A stretch of 25,831 bases of DNA from an uncultured Cloacibacillus sp. Lineage in GTDB: Bacteria > Synergistota > Synergistia > Synergistales > Synergistaceae. The position numbers and the translations under genes were made by a program. This document shows, one piece after another, positions 8,504 to 16,153 of the stretch. Below the pieces are notes generated by a model. It was not told the DNA's origin. It worked only from the letters and a program-made list of their open reading frames with translations, and did not search any database. The number at the start of each line of letters is the position of its first letter. The first letter of the stretch is position 1. The stretch is from NCBI GenBank assembly GCA_900545755.1, contig URAG01000032.1, positions 1 through 25,831 of the forward strand. Reading direction: 5' to 3'.

Positions 8504-9187
8504 TCAGACACCGCTCGCCCCGCCGTCCTGCGACGGGAACACTTCTCCACCAGCCGGAGAGAGTCCGTCCGTCTCTCCGCCGCCGGAATTTTCATCGTTG
8601 TGGTAATCGTATCCGTACGGCCACTCGCCGCCTTCGCGGTATGGGCGCAGTATCTCCTCAAGAGTGCCCTCAGGCAGAGCCGTATCGCGCGGCACCAGGC
8701 CGAGACCTATCAGTGCGGAACGGAACTGCGGCCAGCTTCGCCCCGCGTAGCGAAGTACATCGCTGTCCGACATCCATGTCGGGTTCGCCACCGGAGCGAG
8801 AAGTATGCCGGCCGCCATGATTGCGTATATCACGATAATGGTTTTTAGCGCTCCGGCGAACAAGCCGAGCAGCTTGTCGATGCCGCCGAGGCTCGCGGCT
8901 CTTATGAGCCCTTTCATAACCATGCGCACGACCGATGCAGCCATCGTTATCGTGAGCCAAATCACAACGCCGGCCACCGCCTGCGCGGCATAGGGATTTA
9001 TACCCGCCGTCCCTTCTATGAAACGTCCGAACTGGCCTGAAAACCGGAAAGCGCAGTAGAATGACGCGAGGAAGCCGACGAGGGCGATTACCTCGCCGAC
9101 GAGGCCGCGGAAAAGGCCGCGGACGACGAAATAGACGCCGATGACGGCGAAGAATATATCCCAGCAGCTGAATCCAGCAACGCTCAA
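8504..9187 (-). CDS. cvpA: CvpA family membrane protein
   Basis: A 227-residue CvpA-family (colicin V production) protein with four hydrophobic segments. Landmarks are the N-terminal WDIFFAVIGVYFVVRGLFRGLVGEVIALVGFLASFYCAF and the GLIRAASLGGIDKLLGLFAGALKTIIV region. The last 50 residues form a hydrophilic Gly/Asp/Glu-rich tail. The start is TTG at 9187, overlapping the zapA stop as TTGA, with GGGGAGG about eight bases upstream. A longer reading from an ATG at 9217 would overlap zapA and lacks such a site. Molecular role of the family is not settled; homologues affect envelope stability and cell division. The zapA-cvpA-mutS2 order is conserved in other phyla. Confidence 0.88.
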   Translation of the reverse strand: MSVAGFSCWDIFFAVIGVYFVVRGLFRGLVGEVIALVGFLASFYCAFRFSGQFGRFIEGTAGINPYAAQAVAGVVIWLTITMAASVVRMVMKGLIRAASLGGIDKLLGLFAGALKTIIVIYAIMAAGILLAPVANPTWMSDSDVLRYAGRSWPQFRSALIGLGLVPRDTALPEGTLEEILRPYREGGEWPYGYDYHNDENSGGGETDGLSPAGGEVFPSQDGGASGV

Positions 9188-9456
9188 GATTTTTCCTCCC
9201 CGCCGAACTCGGCGCACAAGCCTCCGACTCGCTCACCCATGTCCTCGATGCGGAAAGCGAGAGACATCAGCGCCAGAACTAGTCGTTCGTCCTGGCTCAG
9301 ATTAGGAGGAAAACTCGCGACGAGCGAACTGACGCCCTCCGCTATGCGGCAGAAGCGCGCCGGTTCAAGCTTCGTTGCGAGCGTATATTTCTGCCGCCCG
9401 ACCCAAAAGGAGTACCTTCCGTCGCCGAGCGATTTTATTTCGTTAAGCTCGTCCAT
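9184..9456 (-). CDS. zapA: ZapA-like FtsZ-ring associated protein
   Basis: A 90-residue small cytoplasmic protein with the ZapA layout: an N-terminal beta strand with FWVGRQKYTLATKLEPARFCRIAEGV (the family's G-x-x-Y-x-L core), a short linker with NLSQDERLVLALMSLAFRIEDM (the LxAALNLADE-like helix), then a short C-terminal helix. ZapA crosslinks FtsZ protofilaments in the division ring. The similarity is moderate and the coiled coil is shorter than in E. coli ZapA, but position directly before cvpA-mutS2 and behind pheT matches the Bacillus order and strengthens the call. The ATG at 9456 has only a poor ribosome-binding site, so coupling to the preceding coiled-coil gene, 28 bases upstream, is plausible. 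Confidence 0.72.
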   Translation of the reverse strand: MDELNEIKSLGDGRYSFWVGRQKYTLATKLEPARFCRIAEGVSSLVASFPPNLSQDERLVLALMSLAFRIEDMGERVGGLCAEFGGEEKS

Positions 9457-9484
9457 TTGGGCGCGGCCCGTTGCTTAACAGAGG

Positions 9485-9772
9485 CTAACGCTGTTCCTCC
9501 GCTGGGGCCTCCTTCGGCTGCGAGGCGAGGCGTCCCATGCGGCCGAGCAGGCTGTCGAGCGTGTTACCGATCTCGTCCTTCTCGGCCTTCGCGGCGGCCG
9601 CAGCCTTCTCCGCGTCCTCCTGGAGCTGGAGTATTTCAAGGTCGCGGTCCTCAATTACGCCCTTGAGCTCGGCGTTTTCGCGGCGCAGCGCCTCGTTATC
9701 GTTTTTCATTTCTGTAAGTATCGCTTCGAGACGGTCGAGCGCCTCGTTGAATTTCTCAAACTGCTCCATCAT
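9485..9772 (-). CDS. Small coiled-coil protein, ZapB-like
   Basis: A 95-residue, strongly charged protein that is almost wholly a predicted coiled coil. Heptad-like spacing runs through FEKFNEALDRLEAILTEM, ALRRENAELKGVIEDRDLEI and LQLQEDAEKAAAAAKAEKDE, followed by a short GNTLDSLLGRMGRL segment and a Pro/Glu-rich tail. The layout recalls ZapB, but coiled coils are easily confused and no catalytic domain is present. GGAGG lies nine bases before the ATG at 9772; a second ATG follows directly. Immediate upstream position to zapA suggests a partner in FtsZ-ring assembly, by inference only. Confidence 0.6.
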   Translation of the reverse strand: MMEQFEKFNEALDRLEAILTEMKNDNEALRRENAELKGVIEDRDLEILQLQEDAEKAAAAAKAEKDEIGNTLDSLLGRMGRLASQPKEAPAEEQR

Positions 9773-9809
9773 TGCAAAACACCTCCGTGTTCTTCGCGCC
9801 GGTACGGCG

Positions 9810-9836
9810 TGCGGGGAAGGCGGAACCCTCCCCGCA
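9810..9836 (-). other. Intergenic hairpin between pheT and the coiled-coil gene
   Basis: TGCGGGGA (9810-9817) and TCCCCGCA (9829-9836) form an 8-bp perfect stem with an 11-base loop, directly after the pheT stop. Neither strand has a T tract after it, so it is more likely an mRNA-stability or processing hairpin than an efficient intrinsic terminator. Confidence 0.6.
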
Positions 9837-9849
9837 TAAGTCTAGCAGA

Positions 9850-12282
9850 CTATTGCGCTCCGCGCACGTCTCCGCCGAATTTTTTGTTTATCTTTTTAGT
9901 CACCTGCTTGGCGACGTTCTCTATCTGCTCTGAGGTGAGCGTACCCTTGTCCGAGCCGACCCAGATTCTGAACGAGACGGACTTCTTGCCCGCGCCTATC
10001 TGCTTGCCGCGGTACTCGTCGATGAAGCGCACGTCGCGCACGAGGTCGGCCTTGCGCGCTATCGCCTCGATGTCGCGCCACGCGACGCCTTCGTCGAATA
10101 CTACCGAGAGGTCGAAGTCGGAGAGCGGATATTCCGGCAGGTGGGCGAACTCGTTCTGGCGCGACGCGAGCGGCACGAGCTTCTCGACGTCTATCTCGAA
10201 TAGCATGACGAGGCTGCGCTTGATGCCAGCGGCCTTTGCGCACTTCGGCGAGACTAGTCCGAGCGAGCCTATTACCTCGCCGCCGCGCGTGACGTTGACC
10301 CAAAGCTTGTCGTCGGCCCATGACGGTTTGTCGTTCTGAACGAAGCTAAGCGGTTCCATCTGTACCGCGCGGTGCATATATTCGAGCACTCCCTTCGCCT
10401 CACGGAACAACGCGCGCGCGTCGTTCCCCACGAACGCTGCGCCGAGGTGGCGCGCCATCTCAGGAAGAAGCTCATCCTCGGAATTGATGCTGTGGTAATT
10501 CCTGTCTAAGAATACCTGCGTCAGCTCGAATATGCGGAAGTCTGAGAAGTAACGCAGGTTCGTTACAACCGCGCCGAGCAGCCCGGGGACGAGCGTCGAG
10601 CGAAGCCTTCTCTCCTCAGGCGCAGGCGGCGTCGAAAGCTCCAGCATATCGGACGTTTCCACGCCGGAGGCTTCGATGTAGAGGTCGTTAATCCACGGGT
10701 AGGTGAAAACTTCCTGCATGTTGCAGCGGAAGGCGAGGTATTCGCGTATCGCGCGTTCAAGCTGCGGCCCGAGCTGGTTTATCGCGTGGTCAAGCTTCAC
10801 GGAGGGCGCGATGAACGGGAAGTTCACGTAGCCCATGAGGCGCGCGACCTCTTCGAGTATGTCGTCCGGCAGCGATATATCGCCGGTCGAACGCCACGAC
10901 GGTGCAGTCACGCGCAGAACGCCGTCATGCTCATCTGTCTTAAAGCCTAGGCGGCCAAGTATTGCTTCCACGTCGGCGGCGGACAAATCGCGTCCGAGGC
11001 GTTTGCGAAGGAAGTCAAGACTGACCTCTACAACCGCGCATTCAAGCGGGCGCGGATATACGTCGGTGTGCGCAGTGACCTGAGACCCAGGGAAATATTC
11101 TTTGAAAGCGGCGAGCGCCACCGCAGCAGCGTCGTCCACGCGCTGCGGATCGATCCCCTTCTCGTAGCGCGACGAAGCGTCGGTGCGCAGCTCGAAGCGC
11201 TGCGAGGTGCGGCGTATGCCGAGCGGGCTGAAGTTCGCTATTTCGAGGATGAGCTCGTCCGTGTCCTCGAGTATCGAGTCGAGCTTGCCGCCCATGACTC
11301 CCGCGAGGCCGACCGGCGTTTTCTCGTCGGCTATGACAAGGTCCTCGGAGGTAAGAGTCAGCGTCTCGCCGTCGAGCAGCACGAGCTGCTCGCCCTCGTA
11401 GGCGCGGCGCACGTAAATGCCTCCGGTGATGTGCTTGCGGTCGAAGCCGTGCGTCGGCTGCCCCGTAGCGAACATTATGTAGTTCGTGATATCGACCGGA
11501 AGGTTTATCGGGCGCTGCCCTACGCGCCAGAGCATGCTCTTGAGCTCGAAGGGCGACGGGACGTTCTTTATGCCCTTGATGATGAAACCGGTGTAGCGCG
11601 TGCAGCGGGCGTCGTCCTCTATCACAACCTTGAGCTCCTCGCTCATTTCGGGAAGCGAGACAGGCTCAATTGGCTTCAGCGGGCATTTGTAGATGGCGGC
11701 GAGCTCGCGCGCCATGCCGTAGTGTCCCCAGAGGTCGGGGCGGTTAGTCATAGACTTGTTGTCTATTTCAAGAATAACGTCGTCGAGGCCGAGCGCCTCG
11801 GCGAGCGGCGTGCCCGGGGCAGCACCGAACTCCGTGATGTCCATAATCTCCGCCGGCTGCGTAGTCGGGAAGAGGTCTGCAAGGCCGATTTCGCCCGACG
11901 CGCAGATCATTCCATAGCTCATAACACCGCGCAGCTTCGCGGGCTTTATCTCGACGGGGTCGCCCTCGCCGTGCCATTTGACCCACGCGCCGGGTTTTGC
12001 GACGGCGACGAGCTGCTGGGGAGCGAGGTTGATTCCGCCGCAGACTATAACGGACGGATCTGCGTCGCCGACGTCGACGGTGCAGACGCGCAGCTTGTCG
12101 GCGTCTGGATGTCTGTCGACGGTCAGGATTTTACCTACGACGAGGCCGGCAAGACTCTCGCCGATGCTCGTCGCGTCCTCGACCTCGACTGTGCACATAG
12201 TGAGGTCGTAGGCGAGCTTATCCATAGTGAGGTCCGCGGGAAGGTCGACGTAACGTTTTATCCAGTTTAACGAAAGCTTCAT
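9850..12282 (-). CDS. pheT: Phenylalanine--tRNA ligase beta subunit
   Basis: An 810-residue PheT with the full bacterial domain set: the N-terminal MKLSLNWIKRYVDLP, an EMAP-II-like tRNA-binding domain (about 40-150, with VDRHPDADKLRVCTVDVG), the B3/B4 editing region (about 205-375, including MTNRPDLWGHYGMARELA at its entrance and PVDITNYIMFATGQPTHGFD), the B5 domain (about 405-475), the inactive catalytic-like core, and a C-terminal anticodon-binding FDX-ACB domain from about 715. It pairs with PheS as an alpha2-beta2 enzyme charging tRNA-Phe and hydrolysing Tyr-tRNA-Phe. AGGAGG lies 8 bases before the ATG and contains the stop codon of pheS, so translation of the two is tightly coupled. Confidence 0.98.
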   Translation of the reverse strand: MKLSLNWIKRYVDLPADLTMDKLAYDLTMCTVEVEDATSIGESLAGLVVGKILTVDRHPDADKLRVCTVDVGDADPSVIVCGGINLAPQQLVAVAKPGAWVKWHGEGDPVEIKPAKLRGVMSYGMICASGEIGLADLFPTTQPAEIMDITEFGAAPGTPLAEALGLDDVILEIDNKSMTNRPDLWGHYGMARELAAIYKCPLKPIEPVSLPEMSEELKVVIEDDARCTRYTGFIIKGIKNVPSPFELKSMLWRVGQRPINLPVDITNYIMFATGQPTHGFDRKHITGGIYVRRAYEGEQLVLLDGETLTLTSEDLVIADEKTPVGLAGVMGGKLDSILEDTDELILEIANFSPLGIRRTSQRFELRTDASSRYEKGIDPQRVDDAAAVALAAFKEYFPGSQVTAHTDVYPRPLECAVVEVSLDFLRKRLGRDLSAADVEAILGRLGFKTDEHDGVLRVTAPSWRSTGDISLPDDILEEVARLMGYVNFPFIAPSVKLDHAINQLGPQLERAIREYLAFRCNMQEVFTYPWINDLYIEASGVETSDMLELSTPPAPEERRLRSTLVPGLLGAVVTNLRYFSDFRIFELTQVFLDRNYHSINSEDELLPEMARHLGAAFVGNDARALFREAKGVLEYMHRAVQMEPLSFVQNDKPSWADDKLWVNVTRGGEVIGSLGLVSPKCAKAAGIKRSLVMLFEIDVEKLVPLASRQNEFAHLPEYPLSDFDLSVVFDEGVAWRDIEAIARKADLVRDVRFIDEYRGKQIGAGKKSVSFRIWVGSDKGTLTSEQIENVAKQVTKKINKKFGGDVRGAQ

Positions 12283-12294
12283 AATTTCATCCTC

Positions 12295-13380
12295 CTACTT
12301 GAACTGCTGAAGGAAGCGGAGGTCGGCGCTGTGGAAGAGACGCACGTCGTCGACTCCGTAGCGCATCATGACGAGGCGGTCGAGGCCGATGTTGATGTAG
12401 AAGCCGGACCAGACCGACGGGTCGAGACCTGCCGCGCGCAGCACGTTCGGGTGCGGCGTGCCGCCGGGCATTACTTCAATCCAGCCGACGTGCTTGCAGA
12501 CCTTGCAGCCAGCTCCGCCGCAGACCTGGCACTTCATGTCTATCTCGAAGCCCGGCTCGACGAACGGGAAGAAGCCGACGCGCATACGGACGTCGACTTC
12601 ATGGCCGAATACCTTTTCAAGAATCGTCTTTATAAGCACCATGCCCGACGCAAACGAGAAGTCTTTGTCGACGATGAGCGCCTCGTACTGGAAGAAAGCT
12701 CTCTCATGGCGCGCGTCGGTGGTCTCGTTGCGGTAGACGCGACCGGGATATACGAAGCGCGCTGGAGCGCCGTGCTCCATGAGGTAGCGCACGGAAGCGC
12801 CGGTAAGGTGCGGGCGCAGGCAGAGGCGCTTGGCGCCGCGTTCTTCGTCGTGGCCTTTGAGCCAATAGGTGTCCATGCTCTCGCGCGCAGGGTGCTCCGG
12901 CGCAAAGTTAAGGTTGTCGAAAGCGTATTTTTCGCTTGTAATCTCAGGCTCGGAGAATATCTCGAAGCCGAGCGAGCGGAAGGCGTCGTTGAGGTCGTAG
13001 CACATCTGCGTTACTGGGTGCAGCCCGCCGCTGAACGGCACCGTGCCTGGGACCGTGATGTCCGCCTCGCCTTCGAAGGCCGAGAGCGAGTCGAGCAGCT
13101 CCGCGCCGCGCTTCTCCACCGCGTCGGATAGTATCTGCTTGACCTCGTTCGCCGCCTGGCCGAGCGCCTTGCGCAGCTCGGGCGCGGCCTGTCCGACGCT
13201 TTTAAGAATGTCGGTGAGCTCGCCCTTGCGTCCAAGCAGATTCGCCCTGACGAGCTGAAGCTGGTCGGGAAGCGTGCTTTCCGCTATCTTCTGAAGCCCG
13301 GACTGCTTTATCTGTTCCAATCTTTCGAGAAGGCCGCCGTCCGCTGCCTGCGGGGCCTTCGATCCGTCGTTCTCCTGCAT
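12295..13380 (-). CDS. pheS: Phenylalanine--tRNA ligase alpha subunit (divergent motif 2)
   Basis: A 361-residue class II synthetase catalytic subunit. The N-terminal helical tRNA-binding arm covers about 15-100. HPVTQM (121-126) begins the core, motif 2 is GRVYRNETTDARHERAFFQ (213-231), and motif 3 is IGLDRLVMMRYGVDDVR (331-347). A CxxC-x4-CxxC knuckle (C284, C287, C292, C295) may bind zinc, as in many bacterial PheS. Several pocket segments differ from the E. coli form: LRPHLTGAS instead of LRTHTSGVQ, FFQYEA instead of FHQMEG, and GFYINIG instead of GFAFGMG. GGCAGGAGG lies upstream of ATG 13380. No T-box leader is present in the 84 bases back to ktrA. Function is nevertheless secure from pheT linkage. 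Confidence 0.96.
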   Translation of the reverse strand: MQENDGSKAPQAADGGLLERLEQIKQSGLQKIAESTLPDQLQLVRANLLGRKGELTDILKSVGQAAPELRKALGQAANEVKQILSDAVEKRGAELLDSLSAFEGEADITVPGTVPFSGGLHPVTQMCYDLNDAFRSLGFEIFSEPEITSEKYAFDNLNFAPEHPARESMDTYWLKGHDEERGAKRLCLRPHLTGASVRYLMEHGAPARFVYPGRVYRNETTDARHERAFFQYEALIVDKDFSFASGMVLIKTILEKVFGHEVDVRMRVGFFPFVEPGFEIDMKCQVCGGAGCKVCKHVGWIEVMPGGTPHPNVLRAAGLDPSVWSGFYINIGLDRLVMMRYGVDDVRLFHSADLRFLQQFK

Positions 13381-13404
13381 CTTTATGCCTCCTGCCGCGG
13401 CGCT

Positions 13405-13420
13405 TTACATGCTTACATGC
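13405..13420. repeat. 8-bp tandem duplication inside a small inverted repeat, ktrA-pheS gap
   Basis: TTACATGC is repeated twice without a gap. On the minus strand the pair sits in the loop of a CGGCGC/GCGCCG stem just upstream of the pheS ribosome-binding site. No T tract follows, so this is not a terminator; a role in pheS expression is conceivable but unproven. Confidence 0.55.
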
Positions 13421-13464
13421 GCCGGGTAAATTTCATATTTTCAATGCGCCGCACGCCTGCCAGG

Positions 13465-14130
13465 CTAAACCGCGCCGACGAGGGCCTCGATATCGTCTAT
13501 CGTGCCCTGTATCCACAGCTTGTCCCCTTCTTCGATGGGGCGCATAGGGTCTGGGCTGTGCTGCCTGCCGCCATATTCCATAAGTATAACAATAACCTTG
13601 TATTTTTGCGAAAATTTCAGCTCGGCCATCGTGCGCCCAATCATCTCCGGGAGCGGCGAAATTTTGCCTATTACGAAATCTCCGCCGTCTATCCGCGTGA
13701 AAGACGAGTACCACGGATAGACGAGAGCCTCGCCTATGCGCGCGCCCATGTCCCACTCGGGGAAGATGACGCGGTGTGCCCCGACGCGCTCAAGCACGCG
13801 TGCGTGGAGCTTGCTGCATGCTCGCGCTATAACGAGCGGCACGCCCAGCTCGACGAGCAGCGACGTGGAAAGCACGCTCGGTTCGACGGCCTCGCCTATC
13901 GTTACAATCGCGACGTCGGCCTCTTTAGCGCCTATCTTTATCAGCGACGACTCGTCGGTTACGTCCATCTGTGCTGCGACAGAAATTTTGTCGGCTATCT
14001 CCGCAACTGGCGCTGCGGAGGCGTCGACGCCGATGACGTTCTGTCCGAGAGAGGCGAGTTTCTCGCAGAGCGCGGTACCGAAGCGCCCGAGGCCGACGAT
14101 AAGATATGTTTTCTGTTCTTTGACGTTCAT
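13465..14130 (-). CDS. ktrA: KtrA/TrkA-type K+ channel regulatory subunit (RCK)
   Basis: A 221-residue cytosolic protein with a single RCK unit, the KtrA layout rather than the doubled E. coli TrkA. The Rossmann nucleotide site is IVGLGRFGTAL (GLGRFG at 13-18), with the acidic strand end VIGVDAS around 36. VAIVTIGEAVEPSVLSTSLL and HRVIFPEWDMGARIGEAL are typical later RCK-N elements. The RCK-C/TrkA-C domain covers about 145-221 (ISPLPEMIGRTMAELKF). It forms a ring under the KtrB pore and gates it by ATP/ADP or NAD(H). The ATG at 14130 has AAGGGG upstream and lies 14 bases after the ktrB stop. The open frame continues upstream over ktrB only as shadow. Confidence 0.93.
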   Translation of the reverse strand: MNVKEQKTYLIVGLGRFGTALCEKLASLGQNVIGVDASAAPVAEIADKISVAAQMDVTDESSLIKIGAKEADVAIVTIGEAVEPSVLSTSLLVELGVPLVIARACSKLHARVLERVGAHRVIFPEWDMGARIGEALVYPWYSSFTRIDGGDFVIGKISPLPEMIGRTMAELKFSQKYKVIVILMEYGGRQHSPDPMRPIEEGDKLWIQGTIDDIEALVGAV

Positions 14131-14144
14131 GCTAATCCCCTTCG

Positions 14145-15473
14145 TTATCCTATCGGGACGTGAGTCTCCGGGTAGCGTATCTCGGAGCCGCCGTCTGGAA
14201 CTATCAGAGTTGAGAGGAATGTATAGAGGCCGACGCGTCCCCAAAACATCAGCGTCGTGACTATGAGCTTGCCGGGCGCCGACAACTCCGGTGTGATTCC
14301 AACTGAAAGCCCCGTAGTCGAAAGAGCAGAGGCCGCTTCGAATATCAGCGCCGAATATGGCATCTTCTCCGTGAATGTCAGCAGCACCGTGATTGCGAAC
14401 ATCGTCATGAGGTATACCGCGATGACCGACAGCGCGCGACGTTCGGTCGATGGAGAGATGCCGCGCCCCATGAAGGTCGAACCACCGCGTCCGTGCAGCT
14501 CGCTCCAAACCGCTACCGCGAGGACGCCGAAGGTCGTCGTCTTCACGCCGCCGCCCGTCGATGCTGGCGAGGCGCCTATCAGCATCAGCACAAGCATGAC
14601 GGCCTGTCCAAGCCCTGAAAACGTGCCGGGCGCTATCGTGTCGAAGCCGGCAGTCCTCGTCGTCACGCTCATGAACAGCGCGTTCCATACCTTCGCCCAT
14701 ACTGGATAACCGCGCAAAGCGCCGTTCCAGTCTGAAAGCAGCAGGAGCAGGGCGCCGCCTAAGACAAGCCCCGCCGTCATGCCGAGGACGAGCTTTGCAT
14801 AGGCTGAGAGGCGAAACGCGCTGTCCTTCCATCGCGCCGCGCACTCGGCGAAGACCGGGAAGCCGATGCCGCCGAGTATAATTAGCGTCATCGCCGCACC
14901 CGGCACTATCAGCGTCGCCGCGTAGCCCTGAAGGCCGCCTGGGCATGGCGAGAAACCGGCGTTGCAGAACGAGCTTATCGAGTGGAAGACGGCGAGATAT
15001 AAGGCTCGCCAGAAACTCTCGCCGTTAAGCAGGAAGCCCGCGAGAAACGCCAGCGCGCCTACAGCCTCAAGTGTGAAGGTAAATTTTATGACCGTGAAGA
15101 AAAGCTTCACAGCCCCTTGAACACCGTCGACGCCGAAGCCTCCAAGGAAAAATATCCGTCCCTTGATGCCGACCCTGCGGCTCACTATGAGCGACATGAA
15201 CATCATTCCAGTCATGATGCCTAGGCCGCCGATCTGAATCAGCAGCAAAAGAACAAGCTGTGAGACGATGCCGGTCTCCTTGGAAACGTCGATGACGCTG
15301 AGCCCGGTGACGCACACCGCCGAGGTCGCTATGAAGAGCGCGTCGACAGGCGTCATCGGAATGTCGTGGACAAAATTATTGGAGAGCCATAAGAGAAAGG
15401 CCCCTGCCAATATTACCAGCAGGAAGCCTAAAACGATAACTCTCTCTACTTTATACGAAGTGTGTATTTGCAA
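14145..15473 (-). CDS. ktrB: KtrB/TrkH-type potassium uptake channel
   Basis: A 442-residue membrane protein with four pore-loop repeats. The four selectivity-filter segments are visible: VTGLS (55-59), NAGFS (171-175), TAGFD (274-278) and TTGLS (386-390). GGGVKTTTF (307-315) marks the flexible gating loop of helix M2C2. Size and filter sequences fit KtrB, which takes up K+, often Na+-dependently, together with KtrA encoded directly after it. The start is TTG at 15473; an in-frame stop lies four codons upstream and no ATG or GTG alternative exists, but the ribosome-binding site is poor. It follows rplT by 36 bases with no clear terminator between, so it may be transcribed from the infC promoter. 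Confidence 0.94.
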   Translation of the reverse strand: MQIHTSYKVERVIVLGFLLVILAGAFLLWLSNNFVHDIPMTPVDALFIATSAVCVTGLSVIDVSKETGIVSQLVLLLLIQIGGLGIMTGMMFMSLIVSRRVGIKGRIFFLGGFGVDGVQGAVKLFFTVIKFTFTLEAVGALAFLAGFLLNGESFWRALYLAVFHSISSFCNAGFSPCPGGLQGYAATLIVPGAAMTLIILGGIGFPVFAECAARWKDSAFRLSAYAKLVLGMTAGLVLGGALLLLLSDWNGALRGYPVWAKVWNALFMSVTTRTAGFDTIAPGTFSGLGQAVMLVLMLIGASPASTGGGVKTTTFGVLAVAVWSELHGRGGSTFMGRGISPSTERRALSVIAVYLMTMFAITVLLTFTEKMPYSALIFEAASALSTTGLSVGITPELSAPGKLIVTTLMFWGRVGLYTFLSTLIVPDGGSEIRYPETHVPIG

Positions 15474-15509
15474 TTCTGCACGGCTTCAGCCCGAGGGCCG
15501 CTGCTGTCT

Positions 15510-15860
15510 TTACAGAGCCGCGCGCGCCTTCTCCACGAGCTGGGCGAACGCCGGGGCGTCGTTCACCGCGAGGTCGGCGAGCATCTTGCGGTTGATGGTG
15601 ATGTTGGCTTTCTTGAGGCCGTTGATAAGCGCGCTGTAGGCGATGCCGTTGGCGCGGGCGGCCGCGTTGATACGGATGATCCACATCTTACGGAAGTCGC
15701 GTTTTCTGTTCTTGCGGCCTGCAAAGGCGCTCGTCAGCGCGTGCAGATAAGCTTCGCGAGCGCGGCGGTAGACGTTCTTCTTACGTCCCCAGAATCCTTT
15801 CGTAATGCTGTACAGCTTCTTATGTTTATTGCGGCTGGCGCTTGAACCCTTTACTCGCAT
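15510..15860 (-). CDS. rplT: 50S ribosomal protein L20
   Basis: L20 is a 23S rRNA-binding protein needed early in 50S assembly and, in several bacteria, represses the infC-rpmI-rplT operon. The 116-residue product has the family length. Hallmarks: [16 protein letters not shown] (usually MRVKxGxxxRxRHKK), [33 protein letters not shown], and [21 protein letters not shown]. The ATG at 15860 is preceded by AAGGAG at good spacing. It is the third gene of the conserved order infC-rpmI-rplT. Confidence 0.98.
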   Translation of the reverse strand: MRVKGSSASRNKHKKLYSITKGFWGRKKNVYRRAREAYLHALTSAFAGRKNRKRDFRKMWIIRINAAARANGIAYSALINGLKKANITINRKMLADLAVNDAPAFAQLVEKARAAL

Positions 15861-15912
15861 TATCAGTCACTCCTTGAGATTTTGTTTTAAGATGAAACGT
15901 CCGTCCCCGCGC

Positions 15913-16110
15913 TTACGCGTAGGGGAGCATCTTCTTGACGTGGGCCTCGATGCCCGGAAGAAGGATGCCCTTCTTTCTCAGCGTGCGGAGGCGCTTCGAG
16001 TTCTTCGACGAAAGAAGGTGTCCGCGTCCGCTCTTCTTAAAGCTGACCTTACCGGTGCCCGTTATCTTAAAACGTTTTTTCGTTGCGGAATGTGTTTTCA
16101 GTTTAGGCAT
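15913..16110 (-). CDS. rpmI: 50S ribosomal protein L35
   Basis: A 65-residue basic protein with all the family features: MPKLKTHSATKKRFKITGTG at the N-terminus, GRGHLLSSKNSKRLRTLRK in the middle and the short C-terminus VKKMLPYA. L35 is a small zinc-free protein of the large ribosomal subunit. The ATG at 16110 has AGGAGG upstream. It lies between infC and rplT, the order found across bacteria. Confidence 0.98.
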   Translation of the reverse strand: MPKLKTHSATKKRFKITGTGKVSFKKSGRGHLLSSKNSKRLRTLRKKGILLPGIEAHVKKMLPYA

Positions 16111-16153
16111 TACTAGGTTCCTCCTCTAATTTCTGCCAGTTTGCGGCATATTC

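Noticed and set aside
9188..9217. ATG start for cvpA at 9217
   Set aside because: It would overlap zapA by over 30 bases without a ribosome-binding site, whereas TTG at 9187 has GGGGAGG and a TTGA stop-start overlap.
11068..12270. A 400-codon plus-strand frame opposite pheT
   Set aside because: Antisense shadow of a fully recognisable pheT; no ribosome-binding site, no family features.
13381..13464. T-box riboswitch before pheS
   Set aside because: Only 84 bases separate ktrA and pheS, with no AGGGTGGNACC-like antiterminator motif and no terminator.
14131..14946. Upstream extension of the ktrA frame to 493 codons
   Set aside because: The extension overlaps ktrB and is Arg-rich without domain content. 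The ktrA family N-terminus and a ribosome-binding site place the start at 14130.
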